Part shown: positions 35,560 through 44,060 of the stretch, in pieces
Position numbering within the stretch: position 1 is the stretch's first letter
Layout: each line of letters opens with the position of its first letter
Assembly (NCBI RefSeq): GCF_014879975.1
Contig: NZ_CP062501.1
Location: 1,674,001-1,738,000 of the forward strand
DNA from: Vibrio bathopelagicus
GTDB taxonomy: Bacteria > Pseudomonadota > Gammaproteobacteria > Enterobacterales > Vibrionaceae
Direction of reading: 5' to 3'
DNA: 64,000 nt
Program-made: the position numbers and the translations under genes
The notes under the pieces: model-generated
Database searches by the model: none
What the model saw: only the letters and a program-made list of their open reading frames with translations
What the model was told of the DNA's origin: nothing

Positions 35560-35935
35560 AAATTATGATGTTCGCATATCCGAATCAACGAATATAAGGA
35601 CGCTCTCCATATCCAACTACTACTTGATTGGCTCGCCATACCACTTAAATAAACGTGATAAAAACCACCTCGCGAGGTGATAAATGGACTTATTAGTTCA
35701 ATCCCAGGGCGCGCATTATAGCACAGCACGAAACATTTTGACTGAGCTTTTGCTCAATAGTTGCCCTAACCACTGCCATTAACGGTCATTCGCCCTATAA
35801 AAAAGAAACTCAAACAAACAACAAAATCATTTAATTACAAATGGTTACATCGGAGTCAGCATGAGGGTAAGTTTTTGAAAACTTTTGTCAGATAACTTTA
35901 ATAAGCGCTTAATTTACTTATAGCTCTAATAAAAA

Positions 35936-35957
35936 AGCCCCGCTATAGGGGCGGGGA
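35936..35957 (-). terminator. Terminator of the malate-synthase-domain gene
   Basis: CCCCGC pairs with GCGGGG; on the minus strand the stem is followed by a T-run (six T). Confidence 0.75.
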
Positions 35958-35998
35958 AAGTTACCAAAGGTAAAAGAGAAATCGGTATCTCGATGGCG

Positions 35999-36020
35999 GC
36001 GCTACTTCTTACAGTAGCGC
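35999..36020. other. Perfect 8-base-pair hairpin in the gene tail
   Basis: GCGCTACT and AGTAGCGC surround a 6-base loop, between the decayed tail repeats and the terminator. Confidence 0.5.
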
Positions 36021-36024
36021 GGCA

Positions 36025-36102
36025 TTAGCATTTAATCTCAAAGCAGTATTAGATCGAGAAGCTGTGTCAAATCGAGAGGCGACATTAAATCGCGTAGCAA
36101 AA
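36025..36102 (-). repeat. Four 18-base in-frame copies of a gene tail, most ending in a stop codon
   Basis: In the gene's own frame the minus strand encodes FCYAI-stop, CRLSI-stop, HSFSI-stop and YCFEIKC-stop. Stop triplets occur at 36085, 36067, 36049 and 36025, so the first three are exactly 18 bases apart. Confidence 0.85.
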
Positions 36103-36657
36103 TCCTAGGTTGTAGTCTTCGCCATTCTTCGCCGTGAACTCTTTGTCTTCGCTCGATGCATTCGGTCGACCACTTTCATCGCCCTTCACTAAGCTCACCC
36201 AGTGACGGATTCCTGAAGAGCGGCTAGCCTCTGTCTGGCCAAATGTAGTGCATGTCTCTAGTTGAATATCTTGAATATCAACCAATTCCAAGTGGCCAGT
36301 ACCTTTACGAGCACCGATTGTCACCTCAACGTGTGTACCGCTTTCGTCACGGAATAATATTGCTGAAGGCTTTGATTTATCACCAGTGTAAGCCACAAAG
36401 TGTTTAGCGCGTTTTAGGCCTGTGTGCTCACCGTTTTTGAAGTAAACCTGAACATGTCGGTAATCAATCTCGTAGCTCACCGCGTCTTCGTGTGAACCAG
36501 CCTCAAGAGGAAATAGAGTATCAAGCAACTGTTTTGCCATTTTCTGTTTTTCGAGTTGCTTGTCTGCTTTCACCATTTCGACGGCAAAGACAGCTTCAGC
36601 AATAAATGTTGAATGGTTTCTGTGAAGTTCTGTTTTGTCTAGTGTCAGCATATTCAT
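36085..36657 (-). CDS. Stand-alone homolog of an internal domain of malate synthase G
   Basis: A 190-residue protein whose residues about 41-182 align by eye with residues about 172-315 of the malate synthase G encoded later in this window. Paired blocks are LLDTLFPLEAGSHEDAVSYEI with [37 protein letters not shown] with [23 protein letters not shown] with HIEIQID, and RHWVSLVKGDE with [11 protein letters not shown]. That covers the inserted beta domain and the next barrel strand. The conserved MDCEDS acidic stretch is replaced, and the rest of the barrel is missing, so malate synthase activity is not expected. GAGGG precedes the ATG. Function is unknown. Confidence 0.75.
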   Translation of the reverse strand: MNMLTLDKTELHRNHSTFIAEAVFAVEMVKADKQLEKQKMAKQLLDTLFPLEAGSHEDAVSYEIDYRHVQVYFKNGEHTGLKRAKHFVAYTGDKSKPSAILFRDESGTHVEVTIGARKGTGHLELVDIQDIQLETCTTFGQTEASRSSGIRHWVSLVKGDESGRPNASSEDKEFTAKNGEDYNLGFCYAI

Positions 36658-36793
36658 AGTCTATCCCTCGTACGGCTTTAAATTTCATTAAGGTCAAAAA
36701 TCCTGATTGACCCTTTTCAAAATTGTTCTTTACTGTGTTGCTTCCATGTATTTCATACTACTTGTATTTTTTAAACAATTTCACAACAAAAAT

Positions 36794-36806
36794 TTCACAC
36801 TGTGAA
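36794..36806. promoter_or_regulatory. Perfect 13-base palindrome upstream of the malate-synthase-domain gene
   Basis: TTCACA-C-TGTGAA lies in a 236-base AT-rich gap between the TRAP/Cache operon end and the 190-residue gene. It is a plausible dimeric operator; no regulator is assigned. Confidence 0.4.
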
Positions 36807-36893
36807 TTTTACTAAATTGCTTTTTTACACACACCCATATTTTGAGCCCCTAGCCCTTTATTTAACTGGGCTGAGGGCTCACTAGAAACACTT

Positions 36894-37814
36894 TTACGTG
36901 TTGTTTGATTTTGTGTAATAACCGACCCCAACCAACTTATTGTCGATCACTCGGTAGTAGGTATGCTTGGTTTCGACTTTACTCGACAGCGGATTCAACC
37001 ATCGATAGGTGTAAACACCTCGGCCGTTTTCTTTCGCGAGATTCAACATCTCAGTAAGAATCGGTTTATCGTCTGGACTTAGGATTTGGCTGTGTGATCG
37101 ACCGATAAGTTCAGGAGAAACACCGTGTGCAAGCAGCTTTCCAGAGTTCATATCCATCACAAACACATACAAGTCCCCTTTCACAAAGCTGCCTTCAGCG
37201 TCATTAAACTCAGCAAGGCTTTGTTGCTCCGACTCTACAATTGCGGTCATCGCTCTCGCCAGTAGGTTCTTAGCCTCGGCCGCACTGGAACGCTCCGGGT
37301 AATAACCCACTGCCACAATCACATCGCCCACACGTTCAAAGAAGGTGGTCTTAGGCTCACCCATGCGGTCAGTAGGGTTAGTCCAATGGTACTGAACTTC
37401 GCCAAAACCGTTATGCACCGCTTTAGTGATCATTTCTCTGAAAAAAGGGTTGCCGTAAACGTCTTGAGTGTCCAAAACACTGTCCCCCACCAGCACCATT
37501 GAAGAGCCGCCACTGGCGAGGAATTGGCCATCAATGCCTAAAGCAAACACATAAAGCTCACCATCTATATATTCAGGGTCACTCATGAAGTCACTCACGC
37601 TCTCATCGCCATCTTTTTGCACATGTATAACCGCTTTCGCAAGCAGGGTTTTGGCTCTTCTTTCAGCGTCGCTGACCACATGTGGCTCTGAAATATCGAG
37701 CACATTGACTGGCTCGTTTTCTTTCGCTGTTTCTGAATGTTCGGCACGCAATCCAATGCCACTGATCACTGCAAATACGGCACAACCAATAAGGATAATT
37801 CTTGATATATTCAT
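36894..37814 (-). CDS. Periplasmic protein of two tandem Cache domains, last gene of the TRAP operon
   Basis: A 306-residue protein: an N-terminal membrane/signal segment (IILIGCAVFAVISGIGL) then two homologous Cache units. Each begins with a helix (AKTLLAKAV and AKNLLARAM), followed by GELYVFALGIDGQFLASG or GDLYVFVMDMNSGKLLAHG, a YHWTNP or YRWLNP turn, and VGDVIVAVGYYP or IDNKLVGVGYY. Cache domains bind small ligands for signalling, but there is no HAMP, kinase or methyl-accepting domain here. The start is the ATG after GGAGAGG; it begins 11 bases after the TRAP large-subunit gene, so it belongs to the transporter operon. An accessory ligand-binding role is inferred. Confidence 0.82.
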   Translation of the reverse strand: MNISRIILIGCAVFAVISGIGLRAEHSETAKENEPVNVLDISEPHVVSDAERRAKTLLAKAVIHVQKDGDESVSDFMSDPEYIDGELYVFALGIDGQFLASGGSSMVLVGDSVLDTQDVYGNPFFREMITKAVHNGFGEVQYHWTNPTDRMGEPKTTFFERVGDVIVAVGYYPERSSAAEAKNLLARAMTAIVESEQQSLAEFNDAEGSFVKGDLYVFVMDMNSGKLLAHGVSPELIGRSHSQILSPDDKPILTEMLNLAKENGRGVYTYRWLNPLSSKVETKHTYYRVIDNKLVGVGYYTKSNNT

Positions 37815-37825
37815 AGTGACCTCTC

Positions 37826-39166
37826 CTAATAGCCCACTAAGGACGGTAGCCAAAGCGTAATTTGTGGGAAGAAAGCGATAACGAACACGCCCACTACGGA
37901 TGCAAGAACAAAGGGATGGATCTTAGCGGTGATCTGCTCGACCGTAGCCCCGCCTATCCCTGACGCGACAAAGATATTTTCACCAAGCGGAGGCGTTGCA
38001 AAACCTATTGATAGCGTACACACCACCACGATCCCAACGTGCGTTGGATCCGCGCCAAGCATGTACATAATTGGCAGTAATACTGGCACGATGATCATGA
38101 TTGCAGCCAAGGTTTCCATGAACATGCCAATGAACAGCAGTAAGGTGATCGTCAGCGCCCACACCATGTACATATTGTCGGTAAAACCGAGCAATGATTC
38201 AGCCACTACAACTGGGATTTTTTGTTCTATTAGCAAGCGTCCAAAAACCGTTGCTGCGAATAGAATCAACAACACACGCCCCGTGATCCAGGTTGTTGTT
38301 GACAGAGACTTGAGCGTGCTTTTAAACGACAGTTCTCGGTGAATAAACACACCGACAAACAATGAATAGAAGATAGCGACGACCGCTGATTCTGTCGGTG
38401 TAAACATACCGCTGTAGATACCACCAAGAATCAGAAACGGAGCCAATATCGACCATAAACCACGGCGTAAAGAGTGCCTCACTTCACCAAATGACCATGT
38501 TTCGGTTAGCCCTTTATAGCCCTCTCGCTTGGCAATGAAGTAGTTGGTTACCACCAGCGTCGACGCCATGATAAATCCAGGAACAACCCCTGCGACAAAC
38601 AGTTTTGGAATAGATAAAGAGGCGAATTCTCCGTGTTGAGCAATGGCTTCAGGTGGTGCCATCAAGCCCATGGCGGAAATGCCAAAAATAACTAAGGGGA
38701 TAGATGGTGGGATAATAATACCCAACCCACCGGATGCAGCTGTAACTGCCGAGGCGTAGCTCTTATCGTAGTCACGCTTCACCATCGCGGGCACCATTAG
38801 CATGCCTACCGCTGCTGTTGTTGCAGGGCCTGAACCTGAAATAGCACCAAAGAACAAACACGCCATCACAGTTGCAGCGCCAAGGCCACCCGTCACGGGT
38901 CCGGCTAAGCTCTCTGCAATATCCACCAGACGTTTGGAGATACCCGCCGCCTCCATTAATGCGCCAGCAAGAACAAAGGCCGGTAGTGCCATTAACGGGA
39001 AGTTACCCACCGAGGTAAACGCGATTTGTACTAAAGCGATGGGATTTTTGTCGAGCAACATATAGGCCGCCATCGAAGCGCCGGCCAGTGAAACTGTGAT
39101 TGGTGCACCTAGGATTAACAGGGTTAAAAAGCCACCAAATAAAATTAGAGTTAAATAGGATTCCAT
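37826..39166 (-). CDS. tauM: TRAP transporter large permease subunit (DctM type), probable taurine uptake
   Basis: A 446-residue membrane protein with about twelve spans and DctM features: FGGFLTLLILGAPITVSLA, ALPAFVLAGALMEAAGISKR, GAISGSGPATTAAVG and IPPSIPLVIFG. It forms the sodium-driven channel of a TRAP importer. Its operon partners are the binding protein and small subunit just upstream and the taurine-dehydrogenase-like genes beyond; TauKLM of Rhodobacter sphaeroides is the model. Taurine as substrate is inferred from context only. Confidence 0.9.
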   Translation of the reverse strand: MESYLTLILFGGFLTLLILGAPITVSLAGASMAAYMLLDKNPIALVQIAFTSVGNFPLMALPAFVLAGALMEAAGISKRLVDIAESLAGPVTGGLGAATVMACLFFGAISGSGPATTAAVGMLMVPAMVKRDYDKSYASAVTAASGGLGIIIPPSIPLVIFGISAMGLMAPPEAIAQHGEFASLSIPKLFVAGVVPGFIMASTLVVTNYFIAKREGYKGLTETWSFGEVRHSLRRGLWSILAPFLILGGIYSGMFTPTESAVVAIFYSLFVGVFIHRELSFKSTLKSLSTTTWITGRVLLILFAATVFGRLLIEQKIPVVVAESLLGFTDNMYMVWALTITLLLFIGMFMETLAAIMIIVPVLLPIMYMLGADPTHVGIVVVCTLSIGFATPPLGENIFVASGIGGATVEQITAKIHPFVLASVVGVFVIAFFPQITLWLPSLVGY

Positions 39167-39203
39167 TATTACATCTCTCTATTACGACTATTCTCTGTGA
39201 CGA

Positions 39204-39746
39204 CTACTGCGTCGATTTTTGTGCCGTCATTTTGCGCAGTTCTTTAACTTCCGGATCTTCGTTGGTCGCGCCCTTGAATAAACGCTCGTAGTTGTTCCAG
39301 ATAATTCGAATCATCATCAAGGAAAACGCGATAGGCAAAATCATGTAGAAGTACTTCATTGGGATGCCTGTCGTCTGAGACTTCCAAAACAGGTTCATTT
39401 TGTTGAACACGAAATCGTAGCTGAGGTAAACAAAGTAACCGTTGAAACATAACCATAAGAAGTCAGCGATGGTTTCACTCACGGTTTGCACGATTGGAGG
39501 GAAGAATTTGAAATGGAAGCTCACTCGGTTATGGGCTGACATTTTGGCCGCCACAACAGCGCCTAGATAGGCAAACCAGACGAACATGTAAGTCGCCACT
39601 TCATCACCCCAAGGGATGGAGTAATCAAAGAGCTGACGAGTAAGAATTTGTGTGAACAGTAATAGGACAAAGCTTGCTAGCAGCAGACAACATGTATATT
39701 CCTCGATGTTGTTAAGATGCTTTTTTATAGTTTTAGCGACTGACAT
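39204..39746 (-). CDS. tauL: TRAP transporter small permease subunit (DctQ type)
   Basis: A 180-residue protein with four hydrophobic segments and the DctQ pattern LLASFVLLLFTQILTRQLF followed by IPWGDEVATYMFVWFAYLGA. It pairs with the large subunit whose gene starts 37 bases downstream. The ATG follows GGAGG by five bases; an upstream GTG lacks a site. The symbol follows the TauKLM naming and depends on the substrate inference. Confidence 0.88.
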   Translation of the reverse strand: MSVAKTIKKHLNNIEEYTCCLLLASFVLLLFTQILTRQLFDYSIPWGDEVATYMFVWFAYLGAVVAAKMSAHNRVSFHFKFFPPIVQTVSETIADFLWLCFNGYFVYLSYDFVFNKMNLFWKSQTTGIPMKYFYMILPIAFSLMMIRIIWNNYERLFKGATNEDPEVKELRKMTAQKSTQ

Positions 39747-39841
39747 ATAACCTCCAATGTTGATTTCCACATGACAACCAGTCGCTCACGGTCCTAAAAA
39801 GATCAGGTACAGAACAGATCAACGAGTAAAGCCATGTAAAT

Positions 39842-39899
39842 GCCCTATCTCACTGTTCTATCGCTAGGTGATTAAGTAGCGGAGAACAGCAGATAGGGC
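39842..39899 (-). promoter_or_regulatory. Long stem-loop between the TRAP binding-protein gene and the permease genes
   Basis: Arms GCCCTATCT...CTGTTCT and AGAACAG...AGATAGGGC pair over about 16 positions with one small bulge, and an inner CGCTA/TAGCG pairs too. There is no T-run. Such structures after a binding-protein gene often protect its mRNA so that more binding protein than permease is made. Confidence 0.65.
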
Positions 39900-39910
39900 G
39901 TATCTAATCG

Positions 39911-40912
39911 TTACTTTCTACCTAGTAACTCAAGAACATCGTCTAGCTTGTCTTTGCCACCAATGCTTGAATAGAACTTAGGCCAAACTGATTTCGTTAC
40001 CTTGCTGATCCACTCTTGCTCGTTGTCTGCTGGGTCTGTGAATACCATGCCTTTTGCTTGTAGCTCTTCACGGATCTTGTTTTCAGTATTTTCTAAGTAA
40101 GTGAAGCTGTGCTCTGTCGCTTCCTGACCTGCTTCAAGAATGATCTTTTGCATTTCAGGCGTCTGTTGTTGGAAGACAGTTTCACTGACGATTAGCGGCT
40201 CAAGTGAGAAGATGTAACGCAGATTTGTTACGTACTTTTGTACTTCATTGAACTTCATCGCATGAACAGTGATATATGGGTTGTCTTGACCATCAACCAC
40301 ACCTTGTTGTAGGCCAGTAAAGGTCTCAGACCAAGCCATTGGTGTTGGGTTTACACCCCATGCTTGGTACGAAGCAATCATGATTTCATTACGAGGTACA
40401 CGAATCACTAGTCCTTTTAAATCCGCAGGTGAAGCCACTGATTTTTTAGAGTTAGTCAGAATCCTAAAGCCAGAATAAGCCCAACCTACGATGCGAACGC
40501 CTGCATCACGAATGGTGTTATCGACAAGATCTTGACCTACTTGGCCTTGAGTTAATAACACCGCTTCTTCTGCACTTTGAATGACGTAAGGCATAGTCAA
40601 TAGACCAACCGTTGGAGAGAAAGGCGTTACGTTATTGATCGCCAATACGGAGAAGTCGAGTAAGCCGATTGCCGCGTCGTTGACGGTGTCTTGCTCATTG
40701 CCTAATTGACCATTCGGGAACAGGTCGATTTTGACTTTACCGTCTGTTTTTTGCGCCATCAATTCAGAAAATGATGTCGCTAATTCCCATTGAGTACCAC
40801 CAGCAGCATCGCCGATAGCCATTTTAAAATTTGCTGCTGCCGCAGCATGAGATAGCATCGCTGTTGCTACAATTGTGACGCCAGCAATAATTTTATTTTT
40901 AATAAATTTCAT
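39911..40912 (-). CDS. tauK: TRAP transporter periplasmic binding protein (DctP type), probable taurine binding
   Basis: A 333-residue exported protein with a signal peptide (IIAGVTIVATAMLSHAAA). It shows the DctP-family course: ELATSFSELMAQKTDGKVKI, DLFPNGQLGNEQDTVNDA, GVRIVGWAYSGFRILTNSKK and WSETFTGLQQGVVDGQDNP, with the Arg in IRVPRN that pairs with acidic ligands. AAAGG precedes the ATG. It sits between the dehydrogenase genes and the permease subunits. Taurine is the inferred ligand, though a related sulfonate or amino acid is possible. Confidence 0.9.
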   Translation of the reverse strand: MKFIKNKIIAGVTIVATAMLSHAAAAANFKMAIGDAAGGTQWELATSFSELMAQKTDGKVKIDLFPNGQLGNEQDTVNDAAIGLLDFSVLAINNVTPFSPTVGLLTMPYVIQSAEEAVLLTQGQVGQDLVDNTIRDAGVRIVGWAYSGFRILTNSKKSVASPADLKGLVIRVPRNEIMIASYQAWGVNPTPMAWSETFTGLQQGVVDGQDNPYITVHAMKFNEVQKYVTNLRYIFSLEPLIVSETVFQQQTPEMQKIILEAGQEATEHSFTYLENTENKIREELQAKGMVFTDPADNEQEWISKVTKSVWPKFYSSIGGKDKLDDVLELLGRK

Positions 40913-41006
40913 AGTCTTAACCTTTCATATCATACAGACTTCCTGCCTGTACTTTGCTCACAAGGTGACCTGGTACAACTTTCCTGGTCGTAGTTCTATT
41001 TCCCTA

Positions 41007-41023
41007 TTTTGGAAACAATGTTC
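41007..41023. promoter_or_regulatory. IclR-type operator candidate upstream of the TRAP genes
   Basis: TTTTGGAAACAATGTTC resembles sequences upstream of xsc and in the pta-iclR gap that share TGGAACAATT. Judged by eye only. Confidence 0.35.
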
Positions 41024-41029
41024 GAGTAG

Positions 41030-42478
41030 TTAAAGCACTTCATCCTTTAACGAATACCACTGATAAAGGAACTGTTGCCCTACTCTTCGAAATGGTGCAA
41101 ACATCTCAGATTCCACCACTTCCCTCACGTTGGGGAACGGAAGTTTTGATTCAAATATTGGCAAGTCAAGCTTATGACCTTCACCTGCGATCCACTGAGC
41201 AAGGCGCTTGCCTGCTTGAGCGGAGTACATCACACCATTGCCGCCATACCCTAGTGCGTAGAATATGGATTGCTTTGGATTCGGCTGATAGATTCTTGGC
41301 ATCATGTCGTGGCTAACATCCACCCAACCCCACCATGAATAATCGATTTTGATCTGATCGAGAGAAGGGAATTTTCGGGTTAAATCCGCTCTCAACATAT
41401 CTTCGTATTTCTTTTCAGGTGCATTCTTGCCACTGATGGCACTGCGCGTACCGATCTGCACTCGGTTATCGGGTAGCAAACGGTAGTAATGACGCAGGAT
41501 TCTGGTATCAGTAATCACCTGGTTGGTTTTGAAGTTACACGCAGCGATTTCGTCTTGAGTTAACGGACGCGTCACCATCGAGTTAGAAAGTACTGGTAAT
41601 AGGCGATTCTTAAGCTCTGAATGCAAACCTTGGCTAGTGTATCCACCGGTACAAACACCGACAGAGCGAGCCTTAACCACACCACCTGGCGTTTTCAAGT
41701 AATGCACACCGTTGCGAGTTTCCCATCCCATCACAGGGCTTGCTGGGTGAACTTTTACGCCGAGTGCTCTCGCCTTTCTTAGATAGCCAAACGCCAATTT
41801 CCCTGCATGAATACCGATGCCTTCTGGCTCATGCATTGCGCCTGCCGCTTCTTGGTCACCAACGTAATCACGTTTTACGGTTTCCGCATCTAAGATCTGC
41901 GCATCATAATCAAACGTGTCACGCAGCAACTTGGCTTCTTTTTCAAGTGTTGCCATCACTTTTGGACGATGGGCAACATATAAGTGGCCACCCGGCTGTG
42001 GGTCACAATCAATGTCTTTAATTAGAGACTTAAATGTGTTCATACCATCTACGCATTCGCGGTGCATTTTCAGTGCGGTTTCGAGTCCCCAACGTTCAAT
42101 CCACTGAGAGCGTTTCAAACGTCCTGACGCACACTGAGCCTGACCACCATTTCGGGTACTGCAGCCCCAACTCAAACGGTTAGCTTCAATCACAGTCGCT
42201 TTAATGCCGTACATTTCAGCAAGGTGTATCGCGGTGCTTAGGCCAGTGTAGCCTGAACCGATTATCGCCACGTCGACATCCATATCCGATGTAATTGGAC
42301 CATCATCTTCAGGTGGTACACCTGCGGTATCTACCCAATAAGTCGGGGCGTATTCCTTACCGTGACCTGGGCTCTTGTCTTTAAGTGGATCGTATTTTGG
42401 ATCGTATTTATCTTGTGCTTGGGTGCTTGTCACCTTTGGCGGCACATCGGCAGCCGGTTGTTCCATTACTAAACTCAT
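41030..42478 (-). CDS. tauY: FAD-dependent amine oxidoreductase, probable taurine dehydrogenase large subunit
   Basis: A 482-residue flavoprotein of the glycine oxidase / D-amino-acid dehydrogenase group. The dinucleotide motif is DVAIIGSGYTGLSTAIHLAE with ATVIEA, then WGCSTRNGGQAQCASG, and the C-terminal flavin motif YALGYGGNGVMYSAQAGKR. In Paracoccus and Rhodobacter, TauXY oxidises taurine to sulfoacetaldehyde and ammonia. Here a small partner gene lies 48 bases upstream, with xsc, pta and a sulfite exporter nearby. The closest look-alikes outside taurine clusters are gamma-glutamylputrescine oxidases, so biochemical proof is lacking. AGGAG precedes the ATG. Confidence 0.8.
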   Translation of the reverse strand: MSLVMEQPAADVPPKVTSTQAQDKYDPKYDPLKDKSPGHGKEYAPTYWVDTAGVPPEDDGPITSDMDVDVAIIGSGYTGLSTAIHLAEMYGIKATVIEANRLSWGCSTRNGGQAQCASGRLKRSQWIERWGLETALKMHRECVDGMNTFKSLIKDIDCDPQPGGHLYVAHRPKVMATLEKEAKLLRDTFDYDAQILDAETVKRDYVGDQEAAGAMHEPEGIGIHAGKLAFGYLRKARALGVKVHPASPVMGWETRNGVHYLKTPGGVVKARSVGVCTGGYTSQGLHSELKNRLLPVLSNSMVTRPLTQDEIAACNFKTNQVITDTRILRHYYRLLPDNRVQIGTRSAISGKNAPEKKYEDMLRADLTRKFPSLDQIKIDYSWWGWVDVSHDMMPRIYQPNPKQSIFYALGYGGNGVMYSAQAGKRLAQWIAGEGHKLDLPIFESKLPFPNVREVVESEMFAPFRRVGQQFLYQWYSLKDEVL

Positions 42479-42526
42479 AATTCGACTCTCCTAGTCATAA
42501 CACGTGAACGGGTTGTGGTTTCGTGT

Positions 42527-42979
42527 CTAGCTCTTGGGAGTGTTGTTAGGAGTAACCTTATTTGTAGTAAGAAATGGTCTTGTTTTACGGAAGGCATTTT
42601 TTACGCTGATTTTTCCATCTTTCAGGGTAAACACGTCTACCATACGAGCTTCGATGACTGTGCCATCAGGGTTAGTCGCAGAGAACGTTGATTCACTCAC
42701 CGCGCGGTCGCCACACACAAAGTGGACAGGGTCGCTCCAGGCTGCATCTGGAAAGTTCTGCCAAACCAATTCAAAGCTATTGCGAACGGCTTCATACCCT
42801 TCGATAGTGTTTCCAAGTACGCCTTCTCCTGCCACGGTGTGGAAGACACAGTCTTCGGTCATAAACGACATTAGCGCTTCAATATCATGGTTATTCCATG
42901 CATCACTAAAAGACTGTAAAAAGGCGGTGTCGACTTGGTTTTCCAGCACGAATGTCGCTGCATTGGTTTGCATATTCAT
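42527..42979 (-). CDS. tauX: SnoaL-like small protein, probable taurine dehydrogenase small subunit
   Basis: A 150-residue protein with a SnoaL/NTF2-like cone fold: FLQSFSDAWNNHDIEALMSF, MTEDCVFHTVAGEGV, GYEAVRNSF and MVDVFTLKDGKISVKNAFRK. TauX of the known taurine dehydrogenase is a small protein of this size encoded beside the flavoprotein. Assignment rests on size, fold and position. AAAGGA lies nine bases before the ATG. It appears to be first in the operon tauX-tauY-tauK-tauL-tauM-Cache. Confidence 0.7.
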   Translation of the reverse strand: MNMQTNAATFVLENQVDTAFLQSFSDAWNNHDIEALMSFMTEDCVFHTVAGEGVLGNTIEGYEAVRNSFELVWQNFPDAAWSDPVHFVCGDRAVSESTFSATNPDGTVIEARMVDVFTLKDGKISVKNAFRKTRPFLTTNKVTPNNTPKS

Positions 42980-43158
42980 ATTCCAGAATCCTTTATGTTT
43001 TCGTTATTGGTTTAAATTTCAGTAGCTTTGCGCCACTTTTTATTAGAGTGTTTAAACTAGATTTGTGAGAAATTTAACAACTTGATAACAAGCTTAGCCA
43101 CTCTAACTTCGAGTTACTTTATAAACAATCTTTAAGCTCACAGATTTCATCTTTTTAT

Positions 43159-43181
43159 AATTTAATTGGTGTTCTAATTTT
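43159..43181. repeat. 23-base direct repeat, copy A, flanking the FRG gene
   Basis: Matches copy B at 44277-44299 in 20 of 23 positions, same orientation. The shared core is GTGTTCTAAT plus ATTTAATT. Confidence 0.8.
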
Positions 43182-43244
43182 ATTTATCCTGTAAATCACT
43201 AGATTTATATGAGATCTAAATAAAACCGGTGAAAATATTAGACT

Positions 43245-44060
43245 TTAGTCGAAATCAAAATCTTGATGGTACTTTCGGCCATACTGCTCAAGCTGGCGAT
43301 CATGAGTATTAACTTGTAATTCGATATTACCCTCACTTTTATTAATCGCTTGATTACTATCTACATGGGCTTCATTTTTTAAATCAGCCAGTTTCTCTTC
43401 AATATATTCTGTCGGTTCATTTAAAACATTCATGGAGATTAATTCCTTTATCAGGTTTACTTTCGCTGATGGAAGAATATGAACGGACACTAGACCGTTT
43501 GAATATTCTTTCTCATCGTACAAAGGCTGAATGGCATCATTGCCACCTTCCTTAAATGGGTGAATGGAATACCACTTGTCTTTTCGTTGCTCTTGCTGAT
43601 CACAATCAGCCACATTGAATATCTGAGTCCTATTGAGATCACATGGTGAGTTGAAAACACTAACCTCATGATAATCAATAGGTTTAATAATATTGATACA
43701 ATCTTTACTTTGGCTATGACATACAGACCACAGCGCATTAATCAGGTTATCTGTCCATTCAAGCAAACGGGTTGGAAACCCCTGTTTCTTGGCTAAACAC
43801 ATCAATAACCAATCGTTTATCTCGTGTACACTCAACGAGTGCCCGCCATAAACTCTCACAGTCGAAAGCAGTTCTTGTTCGACACGGCGAATATTCTTTC
43901 GATTTGATCGACCTAAGCTTGGCATCAGGTTATTATTTTCATAATCACACACGTTGTAAATTAAACCACGATGCCCACTACAATCAGCAATGAGCGAATC
44001 GATTATTTCATACAGTTCTTCTATTGAACTTATATAACGTTTATTTTTCACAGCATGCAT
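43245..44060 (-). CDS. FRG-domain protein
   Basis: A 271-residue protein with the FRG domain near its N-terminus: SGHRGLIYNV, LMPSLGRSNRKNI, and the signature KKQGFPTRLLEWTDNLINALW. FRG domains occur in many stand-alone genes in variable islands and have been linked to phage defence; their biochemistry is unclear. The gene is AT-richer than its neighbours and interrupts the taurine genes between xsc and tauX, bracketed by 23-base direct repeats. The ATG chosen has AGGTG eight bases upstream; a GTG four codons earlier is an alternative start. The C-terminal ~70 residues are charged and unrecognised. Confidence 0.82.
   Translation of the reverse strand: MHAVKNKRYISSIEELYEIIDSLIADCSGHRGLIYNVCDYENNNLMPSLGRSNRKNIRRVEQELLSTVRVYGGHSLSVHEINDWLLMCLAKKQGFPTRLLEWTDNLINALWSVCHSQSKDCINIIKPIDYHEVSVFNSPCDLNRTQIFNVADCDQQEQRKDKWYSIHPFKEGGNDAIQPLYDEKEYSNGLVSVHILPSAKVNLIKELISMNVLNEPTEYIEEKLADLKNEAHVDSNQAINKSEGNIELQVNTHDRQLEQYGRKYHQDFDFD

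Larger units (their letters stand above)
35560..36084. other. 525-base gap between the BCCT gene and the malate-synthase-domain gene
   Basis: Holds the BCCT promoter region, two hairpins and a decayed tail repeat belonging to the 190-residue gene (listed separately). No coding sequence was found in the AT-rich middle. Confidence 0.6.

Noticed and set aside
37812..37853. Longer start of the double-Cache gene overlapping the TRAP permease gene
   Set aside because: The internal ATG has a strong GGAGAGG site; the longer form would add residues coded within the permease gene.
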